DNA from: Acidimicrobiaceae bacterium
GTDB taxonomy: Bacteria; Actinomycetota; Acidimicrobiia; Acidimicrobiales; UBA8190
Length of the DNA: 64,000 bases
NCBI GenBank assembly: GCA_003151475.1
Contig: PLXQ01000071.1
Location: forward strand, 39,454-103,453
Direction: 5' to 3'
Within the stretch, counting starts at the first letter, position 1. Every line of letters begins with the position of its first letter. A program made the translations under genes and the position numbers. A model generated the notes under the pieces. The model saw only the letters and a program-made list of their open reading frames with translations, made no database searches and was not told the origin of the DNA. Shown here in pieces: positions 45,316 through 54,316 of this stretch.

Positions 45316-47018
45316 GGGTTACCTCCTCGTGCGCAGGGCCAGTCGGCCGGCAGGCCGGCCGCCAGCCACGCCGCCGTCGCCACGGCGGCGAAGACCCCGT
45401 CGCCGCAACGGACGGCGGGGCCGTCACCGTCTTCTATCACCACCCGGACGTCCGGCATCTCCCGGGCCGTCAGGATCCCGAAGGAGCGGATGGTCAGATC
45501 GAGCACCGTCCCGGACGCGTCGACGGCCACCCCTTCGCTTCTGACCCAACCGAGAGCCTGGTGGACCGCTCCCACCACATAGGAGCGCAGGACGACCTCG
45601 TCGAGAACCTGGCCCGCCGCCACCGAGACCTCGACGGCACCGTCGCTACCGACCACAGCGCTCACCTGTGCGCCTCCGGCGGACACGATGGAAACGGGGT
45701 GGCCGGGGCCGATGCGACCGGCCCGCCGCGCCTCGAGGGCAGCGAGAAGGATGCTGGCCTCGGCCCATCCCGCCGCCCGGACGTCGGCTCCCACCGGTGG
45801 CCCCGGGACATCGACCTCCTCGACGACGAGACCGGGTGCCACCGACGCCACCGCCGCCTTCCAGCTCTCGAGGGAACCGCTGCCCGGGGTCATCGCCACC
45901 CGGAGGAGACCACTGCCGTCGGGGCGGAGCCCCGCCGCGATGGGCGGCCGCTTGGGACCCATCCGGACCACGTCCTCCCGGGCGAAGACCACCCGGACAG
46001 CCCGGCCGTGCTCGTCGGCCAGCCGCCGGGCTACCTCGGCGACGGCGGAGGTCAGCTTGCCCCCGAAGGCGCCCCCGTTGGCCAGCGGGCTGGCCGCCGG
46101 GCCGCCGGGCGCGGACCAGGAGGCGTCGGGCTCGAGATAGGCGGGCTCGGTGAAGGTCGTCCGCAGCGTCAGCTCCCAGTCGCCGGCCGGCAGGGCGAGG
46201 GGATGACCGACGGCGACGGTCGAGTTCCGGCCCTGGACCTTGCCCGCCTGGCGCCGGGCCTCTCCCAGGCTGGCGGCCACCGACCAGCCACCGAGCCCGT
46301 CGGGCACCGCCACCAGGGCATCGGCCGGGGCCCCGTCGTCGGCGAAGCCGCCCCCGCCGAGGGCCACCCCGGGCCCGACGATCTGGACCGTCCCCCCCTC
46401 GATTGCGGCCCTGCGTCCGGCGGCGGCCCAGTCCCGATCACCGGAGCTGCCATCACCGTGGCTGCCATCACCGTTGCTGCCATCACCAGGCTCGGTCCGA
46501 GCGCCGGCCCCCGAGGGGCGGATCTCGAGGCCGCCATCGAATACCAGGCGCGCCGCGTCGAGGACCGAGCACCAGCCGGTGCAGCGGCAGAGATGGGCCA
46601 GCAGGGCGGTCCGGACGGCGTCGTCGTCGACCGCCTTCTCCCGCTGATCGAGAGAGGCCAGCCGCATGATGATCCCGGGCGTGCAGAATCCGCACTGGCT
46701 GGCGCCGGTCTCGGTGAAGGCCCGGGCGAAGCGGTCTCGGACAGCCGGGTCGAGTCCCTCGAGGGTGGTCACCGAGCGGCCCGCCACCCGGCGGACGGGG
46801 GTCACACAGGCCACCCGGGCGGCGCCGTCGACCCAGACCGTGCAGCAGCCGCACTGGCCCTGGGGACTGCAGCCGTCTTTGGCGCTGCGCTTGCCGAGAC
46901 GGTCCCGCAGCGCCTCGAGCAGGTTTATCCCGTCATCGGAAACAGAGACCTGCTCGCCGTCGAGCTGGAACTGGACCTCAGCGGGAGCAGGGGGGGTCAG
47001 CTGAAGGAGGAGCCGCAC
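45312..47018 (-). CDS. Fused 2Fe-2S / truncated molybdenum-hydroxylase-like protein
   Basis: A 568-aa protein. Residues 1-165 are a complete CoxS/XdhC-type iron-sulfur subunit: GCSPQGQCGCCTVW (plant-type 2Fe-2S) and ASQCGFCTPGIIM ... CRCTGW (second 2Fe-2S). A repetitive Asp/Gly/Ser linker follows. The remaining 370 residues resemble only parts of the large molybdopterin subunit: GGAFGGKLTSAVAEVARRL is the MoCo-binding block. The family's GVGE active-site Glu segment is replaced by RCGDGVFAAV and much of the usual 750 residues is absent. It is possibly a reduced or inactive hydroxylase. GTG start; overlaps the ErpA-like gene by 22 bp. Confidence 0.75.
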   Translation of the reverse strand: MRLLLQLTPPAPAEVQFQLDGEQVSVSDDGINLLEALRDRLGKRSAKDGCSPQGQCGCCTVWVDGAARVACVTPVRRVAGRSVTTLEGLDPAVRDRFARAFTETGASQCGFCTPGIIMRLASLDQREKAVDDDAVRTALLAHLCRCTGWCSVLDAARLVFDGGLEIRPSGAGARTEPGDGSNGDGSHGDGSSGDRDWAAAGRRAAIEGGTVQIVGPGVALGGGGFADDGAPADALVAVPDGLGGWSVAASLGEARRQAGKVQGRNSTVAVGHPLALPAGDWELTLRTTFTEPAYLEPDASWSAPGGPAASPLANGGAFGGKLTSAVAEVARRLADEHGRAVRVVFAREDVVRMGPKRPPIAAGLRPDGSGLLRVAMTPGSGSLESWKAAVASVAPGLVVEEVDVPGPPVGADVRAAGWAEASILLAALEARRAGRIGPGHPVSIVSAGGAQVSAVVGSDGAVEVSVAAGQVLDEVVLRSYVVGAVHQALGWVRSEGVAVDASGTVLDLTIRSFGILTAREMPDVRVVIEDGDGPAVRCGDGVFAAVATAAWLAAGLPADWPCARGGNP

Positions 47019-47359
47019 CCGCAGGTGCGAGAGGCGTTCGGGTTCGAGATATGGAACCCGGCACCCTGGAGGCCGTCGGAGTACTCGAGCGAGGAGCCCG
47101 ACAGGAGCTCGGCCGACGCCGCGTCGACCACGACCTTCACGTTTCCGAACTCCCGGACGATGTCGTCATCGGCCGTCTCGGAGTCGAAGAACATCTCGTA
47201 GCTGTAGCCCGAGCAACCGCCGGGACGCACAGCCACCCGAAGGGCGAGGGCGTCGTTACCCTCCTGGGCCAGCAGGTTGGTGACCTTGGCCGCAGCCTCG
47301 TCCGACAGCGTGATCGGATCCGGCTTCCTCTTGATGCTGATCCCGGTCATCGTGGTCAT
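46997..47359 (-). CDS. erpA: ErpA/IscA-type iron-sulfur cluster insertion protein
   Basis: A 120-aa A-type carrier. The three cluster-ligand cysteines are in VRPGGCSGYSYEMFF and the terminal CGCGSSFS. The N-terminal LSDEAAAKVTNLLAQEG is standard. It delivers Fe-S clusters to apoproteins. The start is the Met at 47359; the upstream frame extension overlaps the divergent mrp promoter. It is divergent from Mrp, another Fe-S assembly factor, with a 53-bp gap. Confidence 0.92.
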   Translation of the reverse strand: MTTMTGISIKRKPDPITLSDEAAAKVTNLLAQEGNDALALRVAVRPGGCSGYSYEMFFDSETADDDIVREFGNVKVVVDAASAELLSGSSLEYSDGLQGAGFHISNPNASRTCGCGSSFS

Positions 47360-47412
47360 GGCCCAAAGTGTAGTCGGGAGAATCTTTCCAGCCCACCGGT
47401 ACGATCGATGCC

Positions 47413-48576
47413 GTGACCGCACCGACCGCCCCTCCGGCTGAGCCGTCGGTCCGCGCCGCGCTCCTCGGGGTCATCGATCCCGAGCTCGGCGACAACATCG
47501 TCGATCTCGGCATGCTCCGGGCCGTCACCGTCCATGGCGACGGCCAGGTCGATGTGGAGGTGGCCCTCACCATCGCCGGCTGTCCCCTTCGGACCCAGCT
47601 CCGATCGGACGTCGAGTCCCGGGTGGGCAGCCTCCCCGGGGTCACCTCGGTACGCGTCGAGTTGGGCGAGATGTCCCGGGCCGAGCGCTCCGCCCTGATG
47701 GACCGGGCCCGGCTGAAGGCCCAGGAGGACCGGGCCCTCGCCACCGACATCCCCCCGTCGGCGCGGGTGCTGGCGGTCTCCTCGGGCAAGGGCGGGGTGG
47801 GCAAGTCCTCGGTCACCGTCAACCTGGCCGTGGCCCTGGCCCGCCGGGGCCTGACCGTGGGCATCCTCGACGCCGACATCTGGGGCTTCTCCGTCCCCCG
47901 GCTGCTCGGCATGCAGGGCGAGCTGAAGGCCGAGGCCAAGAAGATCGTCCCCCTCGAGCTGACCGTGGGCCCGGGCCTGGTGAAGGTCGTCTCCATGGGA
48001 TTTCTGGCCGACGAGGACACGGCCATCATGTGGCGGGGCCTCATCTTGAACCGCGCCGTCCAGCAATTCCTGGAGGACGTCCGCTGGGGCGAGCTCGACT
48101 ACCTCCTCATCGACATGCCTCCCGGCACCGGCGACGTCCAGATGGGCCTGGCCCGGATGCTGCCGCGGACCGAGGTCCTCGTCGTCACCACCCCACCGCT
48201 CGCCGCCCAGAAGGTGGCCTCGCGTGCGGCCGACATGGCCCGCAAGGGTCATCTCCGGGTGGCCGGCGTCATCGAGAACATGTCGTCGTTCACCTGCGAG
48301 CACGGCACCACCTATGCCCTCTTCGGCTCGGGCGGCGGCGCCCGTCTGGCCGCCGAGATCGGCGTCCCCCTCATCGGCACCGTCCCTCTTCATCCCGACA
48401 TGGCGGCCGCCGGTGACGCCGGTGACCCCGTGGCCCTCGGCTCCGGCCCCCTGGCCGAGGCCTTCGACGCCCTGGCCACCACCATCGCCGAGGAGATCGC
48501 CCCCGTGGTCGAGACCTCGGGCTGCACGGCCCGGATGCTCGAGAAGGTGGAGCTCGCTCTCAAGCCGTTTGACTGA
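47413..48576 (+). CDS. mrp: Mrp/ApbC (Nbp35-like) Fe-S carrier ATPase
   Basis: A 387-aa protein. An N-terminal MIP18/DUF59 domain (VIDPELGDNIVDLGMLR ... TIAGCPL) is fused to the P-loop domain: Walker A SSGKGGVGKSSVTVNLAVAL, YLLIDMPPGTGD and VTTPPLAAQKVASRA. This is the usual actinobacterial Mrp. The C-terminal CXXC seen in some Mrp is not obvious here. It works in Fe-S cluster transfer, fitting the neighbouring ErpA-like gene. Its 3' end overlaps the convergent MBL-fold gene by 17 bp. Confidence 0.93.
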   Translation: MTAPTAPPAEPSVRAALLGVIDPELGDNIVDLGMLRAVTVHGDGQVDVEVALTIAGCPLRTQLRSDVESRVGSLPGVTSVRVELGEMSRAERSALMDRARLKAQEDRALATDIPPSARVLAVSSGKGGVGKSSVTVNLAVALARRGLTVGILDADIWGFSVPRLLGMQGELKAEAKKIVPLELTVGPGLVKVVSMGFLADEDTAIMWRGLILNRAVQQFLEDVRWGELDYLLIDMPPGTGDVQMGLARMLPRTEVLVVTTPPLAAQKVASRAADMARKGHLRVAGVIENMSSFTCEHGTTYALFGSGGGARLAAEIGVPLIGTVPLHPDMAAAGDAGDPVALGSGPLAEAFDALATTIAEEIAPVVETSGCTARMLEKVELALKPFD

Positions 48577-49462
48577 CCCAGCCGGCGTCGATGTCGTCGG
48601 CATCGCCGGAGCTGACCCGGCCCTCGGCGGCCAGCTTCCGCAGATGGGCCCACAGCGAGAAGCGGGCGATGTGATACCGGTCCTCGGCCACATCGACGTA
48701 GACGGCGGGCACCAGCTCGTCGACCGTCGCCCGGCCGGCGGCCGCCAGCGCGTCGACCACCACGGCCTCGCGCAGCCGCCGGTGGGCGATCACGTCGTCG
48801 AGTATCGAGCGGGGATCGTCCAGCAGTGGGCCGTGGCCGGGAGCGATGCTCCTCAGGACCGGCTCGAGGCTTTTCAGCCGCTCCAGGCTCTCGATGTAGA
48901 GAGCCATGTCGCCGTCGGGCGGTCTGATCACCACCGTCGAGCCGCCCATCACCTGGTCACCGGAGAAGAGCATCTGCTCGTCCTCGAGGAGCCAGCACAG
49001 ATGGTTCGAGGCGTGCCCCGGGGTGTGCAGCGCCCGCAGCCCGAAGCCCTCGGACTCCAGGGTGAAGCCCTCGCCCACCGACCGGTCGGGCACGAAACCG
49101 TCCCGGGCATCGAAGCCGATCACCTCGGCCCCCGTCAGCGCCGCCAGCGCGGCGGCCCCGGGGGAATGGTCGCGATGGGTATGGGTGACCACGATCCATC
49201 TGATCCGGCCCTCCCCGAGCTCGGCCAGCGCCTGCAGATGGCCGGCTCCGGCCGGCCGTGATTGCGCCGGACCCTCTTCACCGGGGCCCGTATCGCCGGA
49301 GCCCGCATCGCCGGCGCCGATTTCGGCGGGACCGGGATCGATGACGACCAAGTCGGTGCGGCCGACGAGATAGCTGTTCGTCCCCGGACCCGTCATCATC
49401 CCCGGGTTGAGGGCGGTGAGCCTGACCACCCGGTCCGACAAGGCGACGGGCCGGCCGGCCAC
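48560..49462 (-). CDS. Metallo-beta-lactamase-fold hydrolase (LACTB2-like)
   Basis: About 300 aa. The N-terminal NPGMMTGPGTNSYLVG, the metal motif VVTHTHRDHSPGAAAL (HxHxDH), HTPGHASNHLCWLL, GDQVMGG and the APGHGP end motif identify the LACTB2/glyoxalase II-like group. A C-terminal winged helix (SLWAHLRKLAAEGRV) is also typical. A repetitive Gly/Asp/Pro insert lies at about residues 52-78. GTG at 49462 is taken as start; ATG codons further in are alternatives. It is downstream of the Nudix gene in the same orientation. Confidence 0.88.
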   Translation of the reverse strand: MAGRPVALSDRVVRLTALNPGMMTGPGTNSYLVGRTDLVVIDPGPAEIGAGDAGSGDTGPGEEGPAQSRPAGAGHLQALAELGEGRIRWIVVTHTHRDHSPGAAALAALTGAEVIGFDARDGFVPDRSVGEGFTLESEGFGLRALHTPGHASNHLCWLLEDEQMLFSGDQVMGGSTVVIRPPDGDMALYIESLERLKSLEPVLRSIAPGHGPLLDDPRSILDDVIAHRRLREAVVVDALAAAGRATVDELVPAVYVDVAEDRYHIARFSLWAHLRKLAAEGRVSSGDADDIDAGWVSQTA

Positions 49463-49497
49463 GGGGGGCGCGGCGGGCTCGAGGGGGGGCGGGGTTT

Positions 49498-50451
49498 TCA
49501 GGAACGGGCTCCGCCGCGGCCGTCGGCCCCGATCGTCCTGATCACATCCGAGACATCGGACGACGACATCGGCGCCGCGGCGGCGCCGGAGGGGGCCACG
49601 GCCTCGTCGTAGCCGGGATCGCCGGGAAGAAGGATCCGGAATCCCCGTTCGTCGGCCACCACCCGGGGTAAAACGGTGGGGACCCGCTCGATGGCGGCGG
49701 CGGCGGCGAGCAGCTCGGCGCTGGTGGTGAACCGGGCGATCGCCTCCAGGTTCTTGATGGTGGGGAAGATCAGGTCGAACTCCCCCGCCTCGGCCCGGGC
49801 CAATGCCTCGGTGGGCCGGACCCAGACGGTGTCGGTCGTCTCGTGGTCGTCGTGGACGGGGATCTGCCCGGGAGGAAGGGCGGTGACGAAGAAGCGGGTG
49901 TCGTAGCGCTTCGGTGCCGGTTCCGGAGTGATCCAGTGACTGAAGTAGTGGACCCGGTCGACGGCCAACCGCAGTCCCTGGGCGTGACACGCCTCCAGGA
50001 AGCCGACCTTGCCGGCGTTGAGCTCCACCCGCAAGGCGGCCAGCGAGCGGCGGAACTCGGGGTCCGAGACATCGACGAGCTCGCCCCCGGGTTGGGTCCC
50101 CTCCCGGTAGGCGAGCATCACGCCCGCCTCCTCGAAGCACTCGCGCAACGCGGCGACCCAGAAGGCGAGCCCACCGCCGGCGATCCCGAGCATGTCGGAG
50201 GCGACGGCGTCGGACCGGCCCACGCAGGCCTCCTCGGCCCCCGACGTCCGGTCGGCGTCGTCGACCTTCCCGCCGGGAAAGACGTAGGCACCGCCCACGA
50301 AATCGGAGTTCAGGTGCCGCCGCAACATGCAGACCTCGAGGGCGGGACCTTCCGCCGTCGCCGCGTCGCGCACGAGCATCACCGTCGCCGCGTCCCGGGC
50401 CGCGATGGGCCCGGCCGGAGTCGGGGCGGCTGGGGACGGGAATTCGGGCAC
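49498..50451 (-). CDS. Nudix hydrolase (NUDT19-like)
   Basis: A 317-aa protein with an extended Nudix domain: VMLVRDAA, AYVFPGGKVDDAD and, after an insert, the Nudix box core AALRECFEEAGVMLAY. The RYDTRFFVTALP strand and EALARAEAGEFDLIFPTI are typical of the NUDT19/coenzyme A diphosphatase-like subgroup. The substrate is probably a nucleoside-diphosphate derivative, perhaps CoA-linked. It forms an operon with the MBL-fold gene (36 bp apart). Confidence 0.88.
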   Translation of the reverse strand: MPEFPSPAAPTPAGPIAARDAATVMLVRDAATAEGPALEVCMLRRHLNSDFVGGAYVFPGGKVDDADRTSGAEEACVGRSDAVASDMLGIAGGGLAFWVAALRECFEEAGVMLAYREGTQPGGELVDVSDPEFRRSLAALRVELNAGKVGFLEACHAQGLRLAVDRVHYFSHWITPEPAPKRYDTRFFVTALPPGQIPVHDDHETTDTVWVRPTEALARAEAGEFDLIFPTIKNLEAIARFTTSAELLAAAAAIERVPTVLPRVVADERGFRILLPGDPGYDEAVAPSGAAAAPMSSSDVSDVIRTIGADGRGGARS

Positions 50452-50576
50452 CAGATGCAGGCTAATGGTCGGCGGCGGCCGGGGTCGGCGGCGGGCCGGC
50501 CGGCACTAAGCTCTCGCCGCCTTGGTCCGGGCTATCGCCGCGACCATTCCCTGACCCCTATGGGGGGCCCTCGAAA

Positions 50577-51677
50577 ATGGCACCAACGCCGGGCGACGCA
50601 CCCACGGACGGTCCCGCTGTGGCCGCGCCGACGGACGGCCCGACTGGTAACGCCGGTACCGACGGTTCCGACGATGCCTCACCGGCCGACTCCGCCATAC
50701 CGGCCGACGGTCCGGCCGACTCCGCCATACCGGCCGACGGTTCCGCCGAGGTCGTCCCCACCCGACGGGCCCCGATGGCGCTCGTCACGTGGGCCTTCGT
50801 GGTCCTCGTCCTCGTGATCGTGATCGTCCTGCTCGTGGTGAAGATCGCCCGCGATTCGGCCCCGACCCCGACGGCCACGGCGGCGGCCACCACTCCGGCA
50901 CCGGCCTCCGTGGTGAACGCGGCGGTCACGGTGCCCGACCTGGCCTTCAACACGGTGGGAGCCCCGGCGGCCACCGGACCGGGGGCCACCGTCCTCACCG
51001 GGCAACCCCCGCTCATCGTCGACGGCCGGCCCGCCGTGGTCTACGTGGGAGCGGAGTTCTGCCCGTACTGCGCGGCCGAACGCTGGGCCCTCGTGGTCGC
51101 CCTCAGCCGCTTCGGGACCTTCCACCGACTGGGCGCCACCACCTCGTCGGCCTTCGAGGTCTTCCCCGAGCTCCAGACCTTCAGCTTCGTGGGCGCCACT
51201 TACAAGAGCGGCTACATCTCGTGGTCGGCCACCGAGGAATACAGCCAGGCCCTGGCCTCGACGGCACCGGCCGGCTTCCCGGCGGTCAAGCAGGCCGGTC
51301 CCCTGGCCCAGAGCCTGATGAAGCGCTACGGCTCGGACCCCTTCTCCGGACCCGGGTCAGCGACGGCAACGGGACCGGGCACGGGCACGGGCACGGGCAC
51401 GGGCACGGGCACGGGGGCGAGCCTGCCCTTCATCGATATCGGCAACAAACTCCTGATCGAGGGCGCCGGCATCGGCTTCTCGCCGGGGTTGCTCCAGGGT
51501 CTGTCCATGGCTCAGATCGCCACCGACCTCTCCGACCCCACCAGCCCGGTGGCCCAGGCCATCGTGGGCGCGGCCAACCAGATCACGGCGGCCATCTGCT
51601 CCACGACGGGTCAGGCGCCTGCCCGCGTCTGCCGGTCGTCGGGCGTGCGCGCCGGAGCCAACCGCCTCGGGCTGTGA
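50577..51677 (+). CDS. DUF929-like membrane-anchored thioredoxin-fold protein
   Basis: A 366-aa protein: Ala/Pro/Asp-rich cytoplasmic N-terminus with two copies of PADSAIPADG, a transmembrane helix (APMALVTWAFVVLVLVIVIV), then an external domain with VVYVGAEFCPYCAAERWALV. The CPYC motif is a thioredoxin-type active site, so a thiol-disulfide role is likely. A Gly-Thr run (TGTGTGTGTG) encoded by GGGCAC hexanucleotides (about 51377-51412) interrupts the domain. Length variation there is likely. No partner gene is adjacent. Confidence 0.8.
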   Translation: MAPTPGDAPTDGPAVAAPTDGPTGNAGTDGSDDASPADSAIPADGPADSAIPADGSAEVVPTRRAPMALVTWAFVVLVLVIVIVLLVVKIARDSAPTPTATAAATTPAPASVVNAAVTVPDLAFNTVGAPAATGPGATVLTGQPPLIVDGRPAVVYVGAEFCPYCAAERWALVVALSRFGTFHRLGATTSSAFEVFPELQTFSFVGATYKSGYISWSATEEYSQALASTAPAGFPAVKQAGPLAQSLMKRYGSDPFSGPGSATATGPGTGTGTGTGTGTGASLPFIDIGNKLLIEGAGIGFSPGLLQGLSMAQIATDLSDPTSPVAQAIVGAANQITAAICSTTGQAPARVCRSSGVRAGANRLGL

Positions 51678-51713
51678 GCCCGGGGACGCAAAAGTCCAGC
51701 TCAACCGCCGAGG

Positions 51714-51977
51714 TCAGCCGGCGCGGCGCTCGAGAACCTGCTTGCGTTCCACCTCGTTCATCCCACCCCAGATGCCATGCGGCTCACGGATCCGGATGGC
51801 GTACTCGAGACAGTCCCGTCGAACAACGCAGGTCGAGCAGATCGCCTTGGCCCGCGTCTCGCGGGCCTGCTTCTCCTCTTTGCGTTCGGCGTGCGTGGGC
51901 GGAAAGAAAACCGCTGCCTGCGGCCCCCTGCAGGCCGCCCGCGCCTGCCACACTTCTTCCAAAGTTTGAGTTGTCAC
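51714..51977 (-). CDS. WhiB-family iron-sulfur regulator (WhiB4-like by context)
   Basis: An 87-aa protein. The four Fe-S cysteines are in RAACRGPQ, CSTCVVRRDC; the turn motif GIWGGMNEVERKQV follows and the C-terminus is basic. WhiB proteins are actinobacteria-specific. It sits divergent to two ArsA-like ATPases, the same arrangement as whiB4 (Rv3681c) with Rv3679-Rv3680 in M. tuberculosis, so WhiB4-like is the likely subgroup. Confidence 0.93.
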   Translation of the reverse strand: MTTQTLEEVWQARAACRGPQAAVFFPPTHAERKEEKQARETRAKAICSTCVVRRDCLEYAIRIREPHGIWGGMNEVERKQVLERRAG

Positions 51978-52138
51978 TCCCCCTCCCGGTGGGTGACGAT
52001 ACTCCTGCCCGGCCGGACCAACAAGGGGTCTGAGCAGGGATTGAAGCGAACCGGCGAGGACGGGGACCGGTCCTCGCGGACCTCAGCGGGCGTTATTTCG
52101 CAGGCGGGACAGCCTGGCGCCGATACGCTCGCCCGTAG

Positions 52139-53182
52139 ATGGACATCGCCACGTTCTGCCGTCAGAGCCGGGTGCTGGTCATCGCCGGCAAAGGCGGCGT
52201 CGGGAAGACCACGATCACCGCCGCCCTGGCGCGGATGGCCGCCCGGGCCGGCCTCGACGTCTTAGTGGTGGAGCTTGAGGGCAAGCCCGGCGTCAGCGCC
52301 GCCTTCGGCGCCACCGAACCCCTCGCTTACACCGACTCGACCCTCACCGCCGGCTCCGGCCCTCTCGGCATCGTCCGTGACGACGGATCGGGCCCCCGGG
52401 GCGCCGGTCAGCCCGAAGCCGTGGCCGAAGGCACGGTCCATGCCCGGCGGATCACCCCCGACGACGCCCTGCTCGAGTACCTGGCCGAGCACGGCATGGG
52501 GAGGATCTCCAAACGCCTGGTCTCCTCGGGGGCTCTCGACGTCGTCTCCACGGCGATCCCCGGGATCCGCGACATCTTGGTGCTGGGCAAGATCAAGCAA
52601 CTCGAGCGCGAGGCCGACGTCGATCTGATCCTGGTCGACGCCCCCGCCACCGGCCACGCCATGACCTTTCTCTCGTCGGCCCGGGGCCTGCTCGACGCGG
52701 CGCGGTCGGGCCCGGTCCGGGCCCAGGCCCAGGACGTGGTCGAGCTCCTGGCCGATCCCGAGCGTTGCCAGGTGGCCCTCGTCACCCTGCCCGAGGAGAT
52801 GCCGGTCAACGAGGTCATCGAGGCCGCCTACCAACTCGAAGACCGGGTGGGCCTCACCCTCGGCCCCGTGATCGTGAACGGCTGCCTGTCCGACGACCCC
52901 CGCCTCTCAGAGGACCCGGCGGCGGCGGCCGCAGCCGTCGCCGTGACCCTCTCGACCGAGCAGATCGGAGCCCTGGCCGCCGCCGCCTCTTTCCGCGCCA
53001 GCCGCTACGCCCTGCAGGTGGCCCAACGCCGGCGCCTCGCCGACGAGCTCCCGCTCCGCCAGCTCGAGGCGCCCATCGTCTTCAGCGACACCATCGGCCC
53101 CCGCGAGATCGAACGCATCGCCGAATCCCTGGCCGACGCCATCGAGAACATCGGCGCCGAACCGGCCCCCACGGTTTCGTGA
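52139..53182 (+). CDS. ArsA/Get3-like ATPase, first of a pair
   Basis: A 347-aa SIMIBI ATPase. It has the P-loop VIAGKGGVGKTTITAALARM and the EGKPGVSAAFG switch region. DVDLILVDAPATGHAMTFLS carries the Get3-type Walker B, and TLPEEMPVNEVIEA is typical. No Cys pair for metalloid binding is seen, so arsenite efflux is unlikely. In mycobacteria the homologous pair acts as a heteromer. It is followed by the second subunit after 10 bp. Confidence 0.9.
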   Translation: MDIATFCRQSRVLVIAGKGGVGKTTITAALARMAARAGLDVLVVELEGKPGVSAAFGATEPLAYTDSTLTAGSGPLGIVRDDGSGPRGAGQPEAVAEGTVHARRITPDDALLEYLAEHGMGRISKRLVSSGALDVVSTAIPGIRDILVLGKIKQLEREADVDLILVDAPATGHAMTFLSSARGLLDAARSGPVRAQAQDVVELLADPERCQVALVTLPEEMPVNEVIEAAYQLEDRVGLTLGPVIVNGCLSDDPRLSEDPAAAAAAVAVTLSTEQIGALAAAASFRASRYALQVAQRRRLADELPLRQLEAPIVFSDTIGPREIERIAESLADAIENIGAEPAPTVS

Positions 53183-53192
53183 GGAACCCGGC

Positions 53193-54311
53193 ATGATGAG
53201 CGGGCCGGTCCACATGTCGGGGATCGCCGAGCTGGTGGAGCAACGCTCGATCGTCGTCTGCTGCGGGTCCGGTGGTGTGGGCAAGACGACGATCTCCGCC
53301 GCCTTCGCCCTGGAGGGCGCCCGTCGGGGCCGGCGGGCCTGCGTGGTGACCATCGATCCCGCCCGCCGCTTGGCCGACGCCCTCGGACTCAGCGACCTGA
53401 CCAACTCGGCCAAGCGGATCGACGGCCCCTGGGCCGGTGAGCTCTGGGCGCTCATGCTCGATTCCAAAGGCACTTTCGACGACCTCGTCCGCCGCTACGC
53501 GCCCTCACCGGAGCAGGCCGAGGGGATCCTGGCCAACCGGATCTACCGGAACCTGAGCGGCGCCCTCTCGGGCACCCAGGAGTACATGGCCATGGAGAAG
53601 CTCTACGAGCTGGCCCACGACGGCGGCTTCGACCTGATCGTGGTGGACACCCCGCCGACGCGCAACGCCCTCGACTTCCTCGACGCGCCGCGCCGCCTTA
53701 CCCGCTTCCTCGGGCACCGTCTCTTCCGGATGCTCCTGATGCCGACGCGCGCCTACCTGCGGGCCCTGTCGGTGGCCACCCAGGCGCTGTTGCGGACCCT
53801 GTCGAACGTGGCCGGCACCGAGATCGTCCAGGACGCCGTCGCCTTCTTCCAGGCCTTCGACGGCATGGAGGAGGGCTTCCGGGTCCGCGCCGACCACATG
53901 CGCGATCTCCTGGCCCGACCGACCACCGCCTTCGTCCTCGTCACCTCCCCCCGATCAGACACTGTGGAGGAGGCGGGCTGGTTCGCCGACCGGCTGAAGG
54001 AGTCGAAGCTCGCCGTCGAGGCCCTCGTCGTGAACCGGGTCCATCCCGCCTTTCCCACCACCGGACCCTTCCCCCCCGTGCCCGTGGGCAGCGCCCTGGC
54101 CGCGCTGGTCGACAATCTGCACAGCTACCAGTCGGTGAACGCGCGTGAAGAGTCCGCCTATGCCGAATTGGTGGCGCAGGTGGCACCGTCCCCCGTGGCC
54201 CGCGTTCCCCTGCTCGACATCGACGTCCACGACATCGACGGACTCGCCCTGATAGCGGATCATGTCTTTGATTCCGAAGGTGGTCCGGCGCGCGGGAGCC
54301 GGTTAGCCTGA
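53193..54311 (+). CDS. ArsA/Get3-like ATPase, second of a pair
   Basis: A 372-aa ATPase. P-loop VCCGSGGVGKTTISAAFALE, TIDPARRLADALGL, and FDLIVVDTPPTRNALDFLDA are the ArsA-family landmarks, with SPRSDTVEEAGWFADRL in the C-terminal half. It probably forms a heteromer with the preceding ATPase. The close packing and the whiB neighbour match the Rv3679/Rv3680 locus. Confidence 0.9.
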   Translation: MMSGPVHMSGIAELVEQRSIVVCCGSGGVGKTTISAAFALEGARRGRRACVVTIDPARRLADALGLSDLTNSAKRIDGPWAGELWALMLDSKGTFDDLVRRYAPSPEQAEGILANRIYRNLSGALSGTQEYMAMEKLYELAHDGGFDLIVVDTPPTRNALDFLDAPRRLTRFLGHRLFRMLLMPTRAYLRALSVATQALLRTLSNVAGTEIVQDAVAFFQAFDGMEEGFRVRADHMRDLLARPTTAFVLVTSPRSDTVEEAGWFADRLKESKLAVEALVVNRVHPAFPTTGPFPPVPVGSALAALVDNLHSYQSVNAREESAYAELVAQVAPSPVARVPLLDIDVHDIDGLALIADHVFDSEGGPARGSRLA

Positions 54312-54316
54312 GCGGC

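Noticed and set aside
45561-47201. 546-aa plus-strand frame opposite the molybdenum-hydroxylase-like and ErpA-like genes
   Set aside because: It has no domain, is full of Arg/Gly/Pro and crosses two well-supported minus-strand genes.
52139-54311. Arsenite-efflux (arsA) assignment for the ATPase pair
   Set aside because: No metalloid-binding Cys triad and no arsB, arsR or arsC nearby; the whiB neighbour points to the mycobacterial-type pair.
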